Positions 1-15,752 of a DNA stretch of 64,000 bases are shown in pieces; the stretch's first letter is position 1, and each line of letters opens with the position of its first letter. Made by a program: the position numbers and the translations under genes. The notes beneath the pieces are model-generated. The model made no database searches. It saw only the letters and a list, made by a program, of their open reading frames with translations, and had not been told where the DNA came from. Source of the DNA: Guyanagaster necrorhizus (lineage: Eukaryota; Basidiomycota; Agaricomycetes; Agaricales; Physalacriaceae); the NCBI RefSeq assembly GCF_019112545.1, contig NW_025064883.1:1252100-1316099 (forward strand), written 5' to 3'.

Positions 1-1092
1 AAAATGTCTCTTCTATGCAGTCCGTGGCACCAATAATTAAATCTTCAAGCCAGATATGATCGCAAGTCAAACACGCAAAACGTGCCAGCATATAGAGCGT
101 GTTTGCAGGCGTGGAATCTCTGAAAGAGGGCTGAAAGTTGATGATGAGGGAGTCGAAAATTAGCGGCAGAGCTACAGGAGAGAATACGAGCATGGAGGAA
201 TAATCTACGGGCGGCGTCTGTACGTTTCATGAGAACGGAGACTTTGGCTTCGTGAGCTTGCCACTCACAAACAAGGTCTCATCTTCAGTGTCTTCATCAC
301 CATCGTCATCGGAGTCCGACGAAGGATTATCTGTGTCTCGTGCCCACCACTTTGAATGAACACCAAGTACTCTTCCGACGTCTTCCTGGACGTGCTTCTG
401 CTTGCCTTTACGCTTCTCCCGCTGGTCAAACAAGTGTCTATTTTCCTCCATTCTCCCTCCTGTCCAGCCCTCGCCGCGCATAGCTTCTTCTAGGAGCAGT
501 GCAACGTCGTCTCGTCCAGGTATAATGGAGTGGGCTGTTACGATGTCTAGAGGAGTAAGATTGCGACGCGTAACGTCAAAAGGTGAACAACCATGAGTCA
601 TTAAGTGGGATACAAGTGTCGGAGGCGAAAGAAGGACCGCATGATGCAGCGGTGTCCAACCACCTTGTAATAGCATTAGAAATAACCAAGATTCGTAGCA
701 GAATTTAATTCACTTTTGTCAGGACTCATGTCAGCGCCCTGCACAATAAGTAGACGGACGCATTCTTCCCTTTCTACGTCTCGTTCTGACTCGGCGCCGA
801 AGCCGTGTATAGCCAGGCTGATGAGACCCTGGCCATCTTCATCGTGTATGCCCAAATCGACGTAGCTCTGCGCCTGCGGGTCCGACAACAAATATTGAAG
901 GACAGATAACTCTCCAAAAATACACGACCGTGCAAGACAGTGAGCGACAAGTTCTACTTTTTGATCCGGGGTGAGGCCGGAATGCGATGAAAGGAGAACG
1001 GCGATATAGGCGGTCGACGGGTACAACGGGTGAAGGTCGGGTTCTGGGGAAAGGTCGAGAGATTGAAGCGACGAGGAGGGCATGGACTGCAT
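1..1092 (-). CDS. Ankyrin-repeat protein, probable DIL-domain type, C-terminus off the window
   Basis: The start is the first in-frame ATG (1092-1090); the protein runs off the left edge, so it is 3' partial. Two introns fit: 664-713 (gtgaat..acaag, joins DKS to GWTPLHHA) and 218-268 (gtgagt..cag, joins DETLF to TPPVDYSS). The spliced protein has ankyrin repeats (HDEDGQGLISLAIHGFG, then DKSGWTPLHHAVLLSPP), a basic linker, an acidic stretch (DSDDDGDEDTEDE), then a block containing ANTLYMLARFACLTC that resembles the start of a DIL domain. Fungi have a conserved ankyrin-plus-DIL protein with this order; I assign the DIL part from memory of that family. The ATG lies 204 bp from the divergent RRP15 start. 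An open frame continues upstream of the ATG without a better start. The role is unknown; DIL domains occur in myosin-V cargo tails. Confidence 0.72.
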
Positions 1093-1296
1093 CGATTGCA
1101 CGCGTTGCAGCGATGATGGGCGAAGGGAGGTGAGCCGAGGCCGGTCTGAGCAACCTCGAAGACTATCTCGACGTGTTCGACGACGCCAGTGCCGAGAGTT
1201 GGTTTGTGTAACGGTGTACGTATATATGGTATTTGGGTGAGCGGCCAGGGTAGGCAGCCGACGGGATCAATTAACGTGACTTGATTTCCTTCTTCC

Positions 1297-2090
1297 ATGT
1301 CGACATCTTTGCTCCTTAGAAAACGCCAACGGCTCTCAGACGACAAGCTAGCCAATGAATCCGCCGTGTCTGGCGATGACGAGCTCGCCGAGGAGTCCGG
1401 GTCAGACGACTTTGCCAGTGCATCAGACGAGAATTCCGATGATATTCAAAATCTCAAGCCACAGAAATCTCGTCAAACAAAGAAAAGGAAAATCAGAGCG
1501 ACCGCATCCTCAACGTTCGGGTCTGCTTTGCAGTCACTGCTGGGCACTGATGCCCCGTCAGCTCTTCCTTTGTCACTAAAGCCATCTGTCGCAAGAAAAC
1601 GAAATGATGAAAAGTTGGAGTCTAAGGCGAAGAAAGTTCTACAGGTGGAAAAAAAGGAGAAGGAGGATAAAGGAAGGATCAAAGATATCTATGGTGGCTG
1701 GGGTGCTGAAAGCGAGCGCGCCTTACGCAAAGTTGCTCAGCGAGGTGGTACGTCTTGTCCAAATTACTCTTCTCATTTGACATACTCAGCTGTCACAGTC
1801 GTCAAATTGTTTAATGTCATACAACTAGCTCAGGCAGACGCAACCAATGTCCAACAAGAGAAAAAAGCTGCACGAGGAAGCGGCAAACCATCCTTACCTG
1901 CGCCGGCTGCCGACAAGTCAAAAAAATCAAATGGTAAAAACCGAGACAATATCATCGGGAGAGGGAAAGAAGGTTTGATGCGTTTCTATTTACCGCCGAA
2001 GTATCTGACATGCCCTCATGTTCAGCCACAGTTGAAAAGGACGATTTCTTCGACATGATCAGATCTGGCGGCCTTGTGTCCAAGGAATAG
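1297..2090 (+). CDS. RRP15: Ribosomal RNA-processing protein Rrp15
   Basis: Three exons with introns 1748-1798 and 1973-2031 give a 227-residue protein. The N-terminal third is acidic and Ser-rich (GDDELAEESGSDDF). A Lys-rich linker follows, then the conserved Rrp15 core: KDIYGGWGAESERALRKVAQ, VVKLFNVIQLAQ, and the C-terminal KDDFFDMIRSGGLVSKE. Both splice junctions are needed to reach that C-terminal motif, which supports them. Rrp15p is a nucleolar factor for 60S pre-ribosome maturation (27S/25S rRNA processing). It is divergent from the ankyrin gene, with about 200 bp of shared upstream sequence. Convergent with mS35: the two stop codons are 73 bp apart. Confidence 0.9.
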
Positions 2091-2163
2091 TGGTTTTACC
2101 GATGCGTCTGTTTGCGTATACATGATGAATCCGTTTCTGACCAATGAAGTATATATTTAGTGG

Positions 2164-3096
2164 TCAATTGCTGTCGCTAGTGGCAGCTGGTGGTAACCAT
2201 TCCTTCGGGAAATCGTAGATAGTAGGTCGGGAATAGATACGGCCTCGTAGATGCTCTCCATTTTTGGCCTTGCGGGCCCTAGCGAATATATGTCGGAGGT
2301 CAAGGGGTACATCGTCGAGTTTGCTCTTTCCTGGACGCTAAGACATACAAGTCAGATTCCTTTGGAAATACAGATATAATGGAACGCCTACATTGGCCTC
2401 TTGTATTAATCTGCCCAGCGTATCACTAGCCCAAGACAGATTCATCTCTGGCCGAGGAAAGTTCTCGCATGATATTTTGATATACCCGTTGCCCCAGTTA
2501 TCGAGGTTGCTGATACCACCGTCCAACGGCGGTCGAGGTGCCCATCTTGGCCCTGCAAGCAGTTTTATTCTGTGTATAGCGGCTTCATCCTTCAACGGAA
2601 GATCATCCACAGCCACTACCACCACACGCTTTGTCGTAGCAGGATGCGGCTCTCCTCCATAGCTGAGAGACCTGACTACAAGCGGGGCAGCTGATGTTGG
2701 GGGAATAAATGGTTTTCGGTAAGCTGGAAAGACGTCAGAAAATTGAAAGGCAGCAAAATGCCATCATGGGTACGACGGACCGACAAGCTTGGGCATCTCA
2801 TGCTCTATGAGACGGAGGTAGTGAAGGGTTTCTCTTTGTTGCTGGAGCATCATGTGTCCCGCAGACACGGTATCGTCTCCATCGTATGGGTCTTCCAAAA
2901 TGTCCTCAAGGAGGTCTTCTGTGATAAACTCGTCATCTTCCTCCTTCTTTTTGGCTGCTGCTCTCTCTCCTTTGGATTCATCGGCTCCTTCAGACACTGA
3001 TATAGCCAAATGTCGACGGAAACCAAGAGATGTTACAGTCCGTGGTTGATAGCGATGTACTGGACGAGTAAGAAAGCGAGCGACACGAAACGCCAT
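2164..3096 (-). CDS. RSM24: Mitochondrial small-subunit ribosomal protein mS35 (yeast Rsm24, MRP-S28 family)
   Basis: Three exons (introns 2724-2780 and 2338-2391) give 273 residues. The N-terminus (MAFRVARFLTRPVHRYQPRT) is basic and looks like a mitochondrial presequence. An acidic segment follows (EEDDEFITEDLLEDILEDP), then the MRP-S28/mS35 domain: KRVVVVAVDDLPLKDEAA, IKLLAGPRW, GYIKISCENFPRPEMNLSW. The C-terminal exon ends with YDFPKEWLPP. The family is a structural protein of the mitoribosomal small subunit. I chose the ATG at 3096; an upstream in-frame TTG is not convincing. PRP16 follows on the same strand, its stop lying 161 bp upstream of this start. Confidence 0.88.
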
Positions 3097-3256
3097 CTCG
3101 GACGCGGTCAAAATCACAAGTCGCGCACAAGCTTTTGACTGGGACGCTCTCAAACAACAACCATCAACAACCGCCTATCGTCATCAAATTGAAACCCATA
3201 CATTGCAAATCGTCAATAATGATAGTACTTAGAATACACCCGAGATATACTACAAT

Positions 3257-8174
<4,918 letters not shown>

Positions 8175-8263
8175 AGCGAGCGGAAGGAATGAAGTAGGTC
8201 GTTGAATGAAAAACCCAGCCACGTGGGTCACAGCGCAACTTCCAAGTTTGAGTAATCGCCACC
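8175..8263. promoter_or_regulatory. Compact bidirectional promoter PRP16 / CZIB
   Basis: Only 89 bp separate the start codons of PRP16 (-, 8174) and CZIB (+, 8264). Both 5' UTRs and any core promoter elements must lie here or overlap the genes. The CZIB start has a GCCACCATGG context, close to an ideal Kozak sequence. No clear TATA box is visible. Confidence 0.55.
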
Positions 8264-9062
8264 ATGGTCGTAAGTAAGCGTCCCCTCATTACTTGCATAT
8301 TCTCAATACTTGCAGCTACTTCTACTGTCCATCAAAGCAGAACTGGAAAATGTAATGGATCTGGTCCCAGCATCAGATAATTTTGAGTATTTTTTCCAGG
8401 TTCAAAGTTCATTGAAGAGTCTTCGTAACTACAGCTAATGTACTTTTCTCGTATACAGGTTAAATGTAACAGCTGCAATGAGGTTCACCCAAAGCTTGTA
8501 TCTGTAAATCGTAAGGTAGACATCCCGCATCATTGCAAGAGATCCGCGTGTCTTCACGCAGAACCTCCAGGAAAAACGAGAGATGTTGGGAGGGAAAGGT
8601 GCTACTGCTAATTTTGTCTGGCGATGTGGACTATGTCTGTCGTCTGCTTCTGGTCCATGGGACAATTTTGACGCTTTGGCTTCCCAGGCAAACGGGAGAG
8701 CTCCGCGAAGTTCGATTCGAGTTACCCGCCACAGCCTTACGGCGCAGAGAATGGTCAATTTGCTCCACTGCTAAAGATCGAATGCAGGGGCCTTGAATTT
8801 ATAGGATTCGATCCTAGTGTCAGTCCACTGCTTATAATTGTTCCGTTTTTACTTATGTCTCCTAGGGTACTTGGAAGTGTTTTGGAATGACAGGACAAGT
8901 ATTTCCTGAGGTAGACCTTAGCGAAGGAGAGTGGAATGATTACGACGAGAAGGCACGCTCTCTCTTTCATCATAGATATAGATGAACTTCATTTATATTA
9001 CCTTCCAGGCGGCTCTCCCTGTGGGCGTGTCTGAGATAGGCAGCAAGTGGACGAGGGCATGA
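8264..9062 (+). CDS. CZIB: CXXC-motif zinc-binding protein (UPF0587 / C1orf123-like)
   Basis: Seven exons, 160 residues, the same length as human CZIB as I recall it. Introns: 8270-8315, 8400-8458, 8516-8570, 8635-8687, 8819-8865 and 8953-9008. The first exon is only ATG GTC. Two CXXC pairs are intact: CNSC (residues 33-36) and CGLC (68-71), at the expected spacing for one zinc site. Other family landmarks are IKAELENV, ANFVWRCGLCKRESS, IECRGLEF and DLSEGEWNDYDEKA. The last intron must start with GC (AAG|gcacgc) to restore the family C-terminus DEKAALPVGVSE; without it the protein ends in unrelated residues after EKA. An alternative acceptor at 8561 would add three residues in exon 4. The cellular role is poorly defined. 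Confidence 0.86.
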
Positions 9063-9199
9063 TGTTCAGTTTCATGAAGCAACAAATTTGTATCAAATTC
9101 AATGTGATAATCTTCTGTCGCAGCTTGGGTACCCTCATCTGCGGTAGACCTCCCCCTTTCTCCAGTCATCCTAACAAGTGCATTAGCGTTCAGAGACTT

Positions 9200-9880
9200 A
9201 CCTATAATGACCAGACAGAGGGGACAGTGAATGTATAATGCCTTCTTTGATAGATATGAGGCTAGCTGATGTAACCAGTAACCAGTCCCCAGCAGGGGTG
9301 AACGTTCCGGTGTCTATGCGCAACGACTGTGTGTTTGTAACAAATTGTTGAACGACGTGGATCACCTTTGATTTTGAGCATATTTCTAACTCTTACTAAA
9401 CGTAACAATGCTTGTCCTGAAACGAAGTTGAGTAAGTAAGGAAAAAAATCAAGGGATTGATATTAAGTGTACTGCGAAACACAGATCCAAGTGTGTCATT
9501 GAACGATTTTCCTCAACAATTGACGATTCCTTTGATCCAATGAAACATCTTGGTAACTTTTTTTTCCCTATTTCAGCACCAATATAATGACGAACTTCGC
9601 AACTCCTTGTATATCAAAGACGAAGATATCGGGATGCAAAGCTTCCACGATGAGCGAGCCGCTGGGGGATGTCCTCGGGTATGATACTTTGCCCATTACC
9701 AGAACCAGTATTGGTATCGACGAGTTCGTTGTTCCTATCCCAGCATAATCTGCCTTGTGGTGCGTCAATCTTATTTAATGAAAATAATATAGTCCTGTCA
9801 AGCTGATGCATGAGCAAGGATAAAGATGGGGTTACGTGAATATACTTTTGGTCAGCAGATAGACCTCTGATCATTCTAGT
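9200..9880 (-). pseudogene. Decayed copy of a fungal gene with the SPLSGHYR block (IQ-motif protein family)
   Basis: Two separated stretches on the minus strand still read like one family. About 9620-9874 contains GRLCWDRNNELVDTN and SIIPEDIPQR. About 9201-9310 contains SLISIKEGIIHSLSPLSGHYR. In intact fungal homologues, as I recall them, a WxRNNELVDTTAGRWKD block is followed by a GIKETGTFQHSS block and then the TSAGLISVKEG..SPLSGHYR block. Here the middle block is reduced to DTGTFTPAGDW, stops and frameshifts separate the pieces, and no splice pattern joins them. The frame is also broken upstream, near 9870, where LLLEAYENLLE meets a stop. I read this as a relic, not a gene. Confidence 0.55.
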
Positions 9881-10932
9881 AGATTCTCGTATGCTTCAAG
9901 AAGAAGCCGATTCACTGTATTCTCTAAGAAAGGAAAATATGAATTGTAAGCAGTAATGTCATGAAGGCCAGAATTGTCTACCTCTTGTTCAAGCTGGGTA
10001 CGAGGACACTAGCGACAGTGGCTTTCCGTTTCCAACGTCAAGCCTATAGCACAAGATTCAGCAACAGAATGGACCATACGCTATAGCACGTATCATCGAA
10101 AGAAGTTATCCTCCGTGCTTTCTTGCTGCCAATGCTAGTGATACCACTACAAGCCAAGGAGCATCTCAACACCGAGAAAACCAAGACAAATGCCTTGAGA
10201 GTTATTTCACGTTAAGTCGTATTAATATTCAGGACACTCAACGATTAGAACCATAACGGTGTGTACCCGTATAGTACGATTACATTCGGTCTCACCCACC
10301 AGTGTCCCACTGACTCCTGATATTGTTCGAGACACACCCATCGATAAGCTCTAGCCTTTGCTGAAGCTCCTTGTTCTTCATTTGCGGCTTATTCAGGCCC
10401 GACTGCTGTAGAGGACTATTACTGCAAGTAACCACCGTTCTGAAGGCGTGCCATTATTGCGATGGTGGGGTAGTATGTTAGACATGCAACAAAGAAAATA
10501 CTGGAGAGGCCAAGCGTACCTTCAATCGAGCGCAGCATCTCTTCAGCAGATGTCTAGATTAATTAATCTTCTTCATCATTTCTTAATCTCCAGAATCTCT
10601 ATAAATTTCCGCGGCGACTTGTCACCCTTCTCCCTCTTTGTCGCTGTCGGTATAAGTACTCATTGTGGTCCGTGGTATCTTGGGGGGGTGTAAAGTAGTA
10701 GAATGACGTCACGGCGTAATTACTAGGACATTAATAGATGGGCTACAAGTGGTTACCGATGGGACTATACTAAACAAATGACATGAATGACAACGAGGAA
10801 ATGTGTAGGAGTAACAAGAAGGATGGACAGATGAATGTGCGAATGGATGGGCGATAGATGCGCAGCGAAAAGAGAACGTGAAGATGAGAGTGAAAAAATG
10901 TTCAGAGGCGACGGAGATCGGTAGCGGATATC
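9881..10932. other. Intergenic stretch, no gene recognised
   Basis: Between the relic and the end of the BCK1-type gene I find no open frame with a recognisable domain on either strand. The upstream part (about 9880-10050, minus) may hold further decayed pieces of the same relic. A run of GT/GA-rich sequence at 10780-10900 has no evident structure. Confidence 0.5.
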
Positions 10933-13900
10933 CTAGTTAAATCCAGTAAACTGCCAGTCAGGACGGAGTGATAAATATTTGTGTTTCCGCAATTCCTGTG
11001 CAGGTGGACGTTCCTCGGGGTTTCTAGTTGGTTATTTGTGAGCAGATACAGAAACATAAGACAATAGGCCTACATTGCGAAGCATTTCTTGCGGAAATCG
11101 TCGGCAAGGTCTGATAGGATAACACCTTCAGGTACTGGAGGTGGCTGCTTCGACTGATAAAGCTGATTGATCGGAAACATCAGTCAAGCATCTCCGAAAC
11201 GGATCCATACAATACTACCTTGAACATAACAGCCACCATCTCATCTCCCTGCCACGGTCTTGTTCCCGCCCACATCTCCAGAACAACACAGCCGACACTC
11301 CAGATGTCGACCTTGAAGTTGTATCCCTTGCCTTGCGGATTGACAACCTCAGGAGCCATCCAAAAGACGGTCCCCTGCATAGCAGTTTCCGCGCCACCAC
11401 TTATATCATCCGTCCGCTTTGAAATCCCGAAATCTGAAATTTTACAAACGCCTGACATTTCTACGAGAATATTGTCAGCTTTCAGGTCCTGTAATGATGT
11501 TAGTAGCGCTCGTCGCCTAACGAGCATGAATGACGAACCCGATGAAGAATCCCTTTAGAGTGAAGGTACTCTAACCCGCTGAGGATCTGCCCAGTGAAAG
11601 ATCTCGTAACTTCTTCATTGAACTTGCCATGCTTCAAAAGACAGCTTCCGATAGAGCCCCCAGGAACATATTCCAAAAAGCTGTTGAGAAGCGATCAGCT
11701 CGCTGATAACGCGAGAATTTTAGCTAACGCACATGCTTAGATTTGAAGGTGTTTCCTCGTATCCCAGATACTGAACTATGTTTGGATGATCCAAGTCTTT
11801 CAACGTTTCGCTCTCAAGCTTCAACGCCTGAACTACCGTAACTTGTCGAGAATCATTCTTGTCACTCGCGGTCCTTGGGATTTCGACTTGTTTAACAGCA
11901 ATCATCTCCCCAGTGGTGGCATTAAGAGCAAGATAAACGCGTCCGTACGTTCCCCTACCAATCATTTCTCCCCGAACCCATTTGAAAGTAGCTGTAGAAG
12001 AATCAATATAGTTATGTAAAAGAGACGTTGTTGAATACTAACTCGGACCGCCAGATGGTGATTCGGGAGAAGGTCCACCCATATTTGCTCGGGCTTGCGC
12101 TGTGGTGACCTCTTCCAGCCGACTGCCCCACAGCTTTGTGCTTCTTTTGCGTAATACACTCGAAGCGAAAGAAGAATCTGCTTTGGAGGTACGATTGATC
12201 CGCCGCTTGTGTTCCTCAGCTACATGTCGAATTGACTTCTTCCCTTTGACACGCGACTTCTCAGTCATTAATGGAATGGGAGGCACAACAATAGATGCCG
12301 GTTCTGGACTGACTTCCGCAATTTGTTCTACAGTTGTAGGTGAGGTACCACCAGAGTTTGCCTCAATAACGGGCTTATCCAAATCATGTTCCGGGAAGAA
12401 ATCCTCCAGACGCTCATAGACATCCTCCGGAGGCGGGCGAGTGTCAGTAAAAGTGCTCCCTCTGCCTCTTGTCTTTAGCTTTGCTGCCTGCGATGAAGAC
12501 ATGGGAGTCGACTGGGAACCATTGGACTGAGAGGATTGTACTGTCACGCTGGGAATCGTCATTGGCGTAGTATCCAACGTCAGGAAGGGCTTCTTCCATG
12601 TACCGGAGTCTGCGTGGTCACTGTCTGAGTCATCTCCACTGGAGCTGTTATATAACTCCGTAGATGGCATCTCCAACGATGGCTTGGGATCAGGAAGGAA
12701 AGATGATGTTTTCTCTAGGCGAAGCGGCGGTACAACTGTGCTTTCCGTATGATCCAGATCTACCTGGCGAAGCCATGCACATTGGTCTATCCCCAGGGTA
12801 GCTTCTGAAGCTGTATCACTGGATGTGGCTACCACCGTTCCCGATGAAGAGGTCTCAGCGCTGCTCGTTAGCATTCTTTGGCGAGTCGACCTCGGGCTGT
12901 GCGGACTGGTGGGACTTTGTGGTGGGGACTTCGTGATAATATCAGTGTGTACATCCCGAGAACTACTGTAGAACCGTGTGGGGCCTGAAAGGGGAAGGGA
13001 AGGGGCGGAAGGCGAACGTGCTGAATCTGGATATTCCATCGTGTTAGAATATGATGGAGTTGGTCGCTGATACTTGTTTGTCGGGGATGACATAAGATCG
13101 CTGAGAGCAGAGTGCGGTCTCGGGAATGGATCTTGGTTGGGCGACATGTAGCCCCCCGGATATCCAGTTGTTTTGCCATTATATTGCGAAGATCGCTGAG
13201 ATGGACCTTGTACCGGCAAGGGTTTGATAGGTGTTCGCGACTCATAAGGCTTGGCCCCGGACATGAAAGAGATATTTCCGTTTGATCTATTCATGGAGGT
13301 TGGTCCAGGGCGCCGAGGCATGCCGGGCTGCAACGTAGCGGGATGCCCACCATTGAAGGCGGCAGCCCGGAGATTATCCATGCTCTTAGCACCTGTTTTA
13401 AGGTTGGTTCTCCAAGGGTCACTGGATGAAGGGGGGGCACCAGTCGTCTTTTGGTCAGCCTTCTGTTCGCCTTTCCAAGTAACGACATAGGTTGACGGTA
13501 CGGGTTGACCTGGGGGACGGCTCGTTCCGGGACTGCGAATTTCGGGAGATGCGTGAGGTACAGGCGGCGGAGGATGACGAGGAGCAGCGGGCACCATAGG
13601 GCGACCTGGTTGTGAAGCTTTGTATCGTGATGGATACAATGGGCTTTTGACTCGGGACTGCTTTGGGGACTGGCGGGTAGGTGGTGAGGTCGACATTTCC
13701 TGATCACGGGAAACGACGACCCAGGATTCCGGACGGCCCAAATTTTCATCTAGGTCCCGTCGTCGTGGTTCCAGTCTTGCCCTTGCACGACGTTCGTTTG
13801 ATTGGAGATTGTCTCGTGATGACTGATGATCAAGGCTGCCTTGTTGCTGGCTTTGCCACTGGCGACCTGCCATCTCGAAAAGTTGTTCTGACACTCTTAA

Positions 13901-15420
13901 TGCTTGCTCTCTTTCGGCAGCAGCATCAGATCCAGAACGTCCATGAGCTCGTGTAGCGGGAGGGGTCAGGCTACTATCGTCAAAAGTGGTGCTGAGAGGA
14001 GATAGAGGAGGTGGCCCGGATGATAGAGGCGGAGGAGGGGGTGGAGCTGGCACAAGGTTTCCGTACCAATTAACAAATTGTTTTGCTTCACCTCCTATAC
14101 TCTGGCTGCCAGTTGGAGGCAAGGCCGTAGAGTGGGAAGGTATGAGGGGAGACGAAGGTCGAGCAGGAACACTCGGGCGACGCCCCGACGAGGACGAAGC
14201 AGCAACAGCGCTAGTTGCGGTATTGAGATGTGGGTGGGGAGGTGGGCGCATGGTTGTTTTATGATTGTCGGCGTCAACGTCAGCATCATAAGCAGCGGCT
14301 TGCTCCGTCGGTATCTGTTCGCTAGCTGAGGACAGACTCCCATGACGTGAACGAGATCGCCGTCGCGGTCTTAGAGGTGCACAAGATGGTAGGACAGGAG
14401 GGGGAACAGTGTTGACACTAGGAGAGAGTGAGCTCGGCAAAGAAGGTGCAGCTTCATGCACAGGCGCAGATGAATGAGAGACAAGCAGCTTCAGAGTCCC
14501 TTTGGAGTCTCCGAACTCCCGGCATAGTTCAAACAACTTTTCGTCTGTCAGCGCGTCACCAATAGCAAAGGCGCCTATTTCGGTGCGATAGATAGAAAAG
14601 CGAGACTGTTCATCGTCGTCAATATGTAACTAGACGGAGATAAGCTTCCGTGTAGACTTAGAAAATTTAAGAGATCGCACACCTTGGAGAAGACACACTC
14701 TCGAATGACTGCTGCACTCTGTACCCCACTTATATCAACGTTGACATAGGTGTCTGAATCTGCCGTAGCAAGAATAGACACTTTGTCGGAGACTGTAGTG
14801 GTAGAGCCGTGGCTAGAAGCTGAAGTATAAGAGTCGGGAGTAGAAACAGTAGGCGACTGCAGGTGGGTCATCAGCGGCATGAAAGAGACCAAAACAGGGC
14901 TGCACACCGTATTGATTGGTGGTGGGACAGGCGGTACAGGCTGAGGTCGAGGATGGAGAGATCTGTGTTGAAAAGGTGACTTGAGCTGCTGAAAGATCTT
15001 GCCGGTGACGTTACGGGAAGTAGAGATGTGTATGTCGTTCCGCACACTTCGGTCATTATTATAAGATGCGATAGCGGGGTCTTGCTGAGGTAAAAAATCG
15101 GTAGAAAGATCCACAGGAGGTATTAGGACGCCTGGGGTGCTTGGGGGTGGGGTCGACTCGTCGGCGGCTGGAGAACTGGTACTGGATGGCGATGAAAGAG
15201 ACTGGTGAGAGGCATGAGAGCGAGGAATACGAGGTGCCATGTTCGTCGTCAAAGGAGAAGGAGCCGGTGGAGGAGACTTGGGCACACTGGGAAGAGGCGC
15301 GCGACGATGGTAGGGATTGGCATTAGTTGGCCTATCGTCGTCACTGCTCTCCGACTCAGAGCCGGGATTAACGACATGGAAAGTAAGACGCGGCTTGGGA
15401 AACCTAGGTTGCTCTGACAT
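10933..15420 (-). CDS. BCK1: MAPKKK of the cell-wall-integrity pathway (BCK1/Mkh1 type)
   Basis: Seven exons; introns 14630-14682, 11992-12042, 11681-11732, 11489-11538, 11163-11218 and 11024-11073; 1391 residues from the ATG at 15420. A Ras-association/ubiquitin-like fold is likely at about residues 220-310 ([12 protein letters not shown] to [11 protein letters not shown]). A long Ser/Pro-rich disordered region follows. The kinase domain fills residues 1110-1390: [46 protein letters not shown]. All catalytic residues are present. The sequence around [11 protein letters not shown] and the extreme C-terminal kinase match the BCK1/Mkh1 branch, which phosphorylates MKK1/2-type MAPKKs downstream of protein kinase C. 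The true N-terminus is uncertain: coding-like sequence lies upstream in another frame. Confidence 0.88.
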
Positions 15421-15640
15421 CGGAGGCAAAGCCTTGTATCTACAGTGCGCCAGTGGGAATATGCTGAACTGGTGAAATGAGGCAAAAGGTCGTCAAGCGT
15501 TGTCGTCGTCGCCGGCAGCGAGGCGTATACAGGCGTATTCAGAGAGCGATTCTTCGTCGAGCGTGGCGGCAAAAAGGTTGAAGGAAAGGAAGGAGAGGCT
15601 CCAGCGCCAACTTGAAGGGGGTCGTCGAGTCCAGGTACTC
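15421..15640 (-). other. Coding-like sequence upstream of the BCK1-type start, frame unresolved
   Basis: Directly upstream of the ATG the same frame stays open as [10 protein letters not shown]. The adjacent frame reads NTPVYASLPATTTTLDDLL and then HFTSSAYSHWRTVDTR, which looks like real protein but has no ATG and is offset by 2 nt. An intron with donor gtatac near 15518 and acceptor caccag near 15465 would join the two frames but removes part of that peptide. Either a short frameshift, an unannotated splice, or 5' UTR would explain it. Confidence 0.35.
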
Positions 15641-15752
15641 AGGATCTCAGTCTGCTGATGTAAGACAAGTACGCTGCCGCCTGATTTCTAGAAAACTTTC
15701 ATGGAAACACTTGGGCGGTTATCTTTTCCAAGAGACAAGTTCTTCATATACT

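Noticed and set aside
12102..14343. Many frames opposite the large BCK1 exon
   Set aside because: A long Ser/Pro/Thr-rich exon naturally leaves its other frames open; none has a start, domain or splice support.
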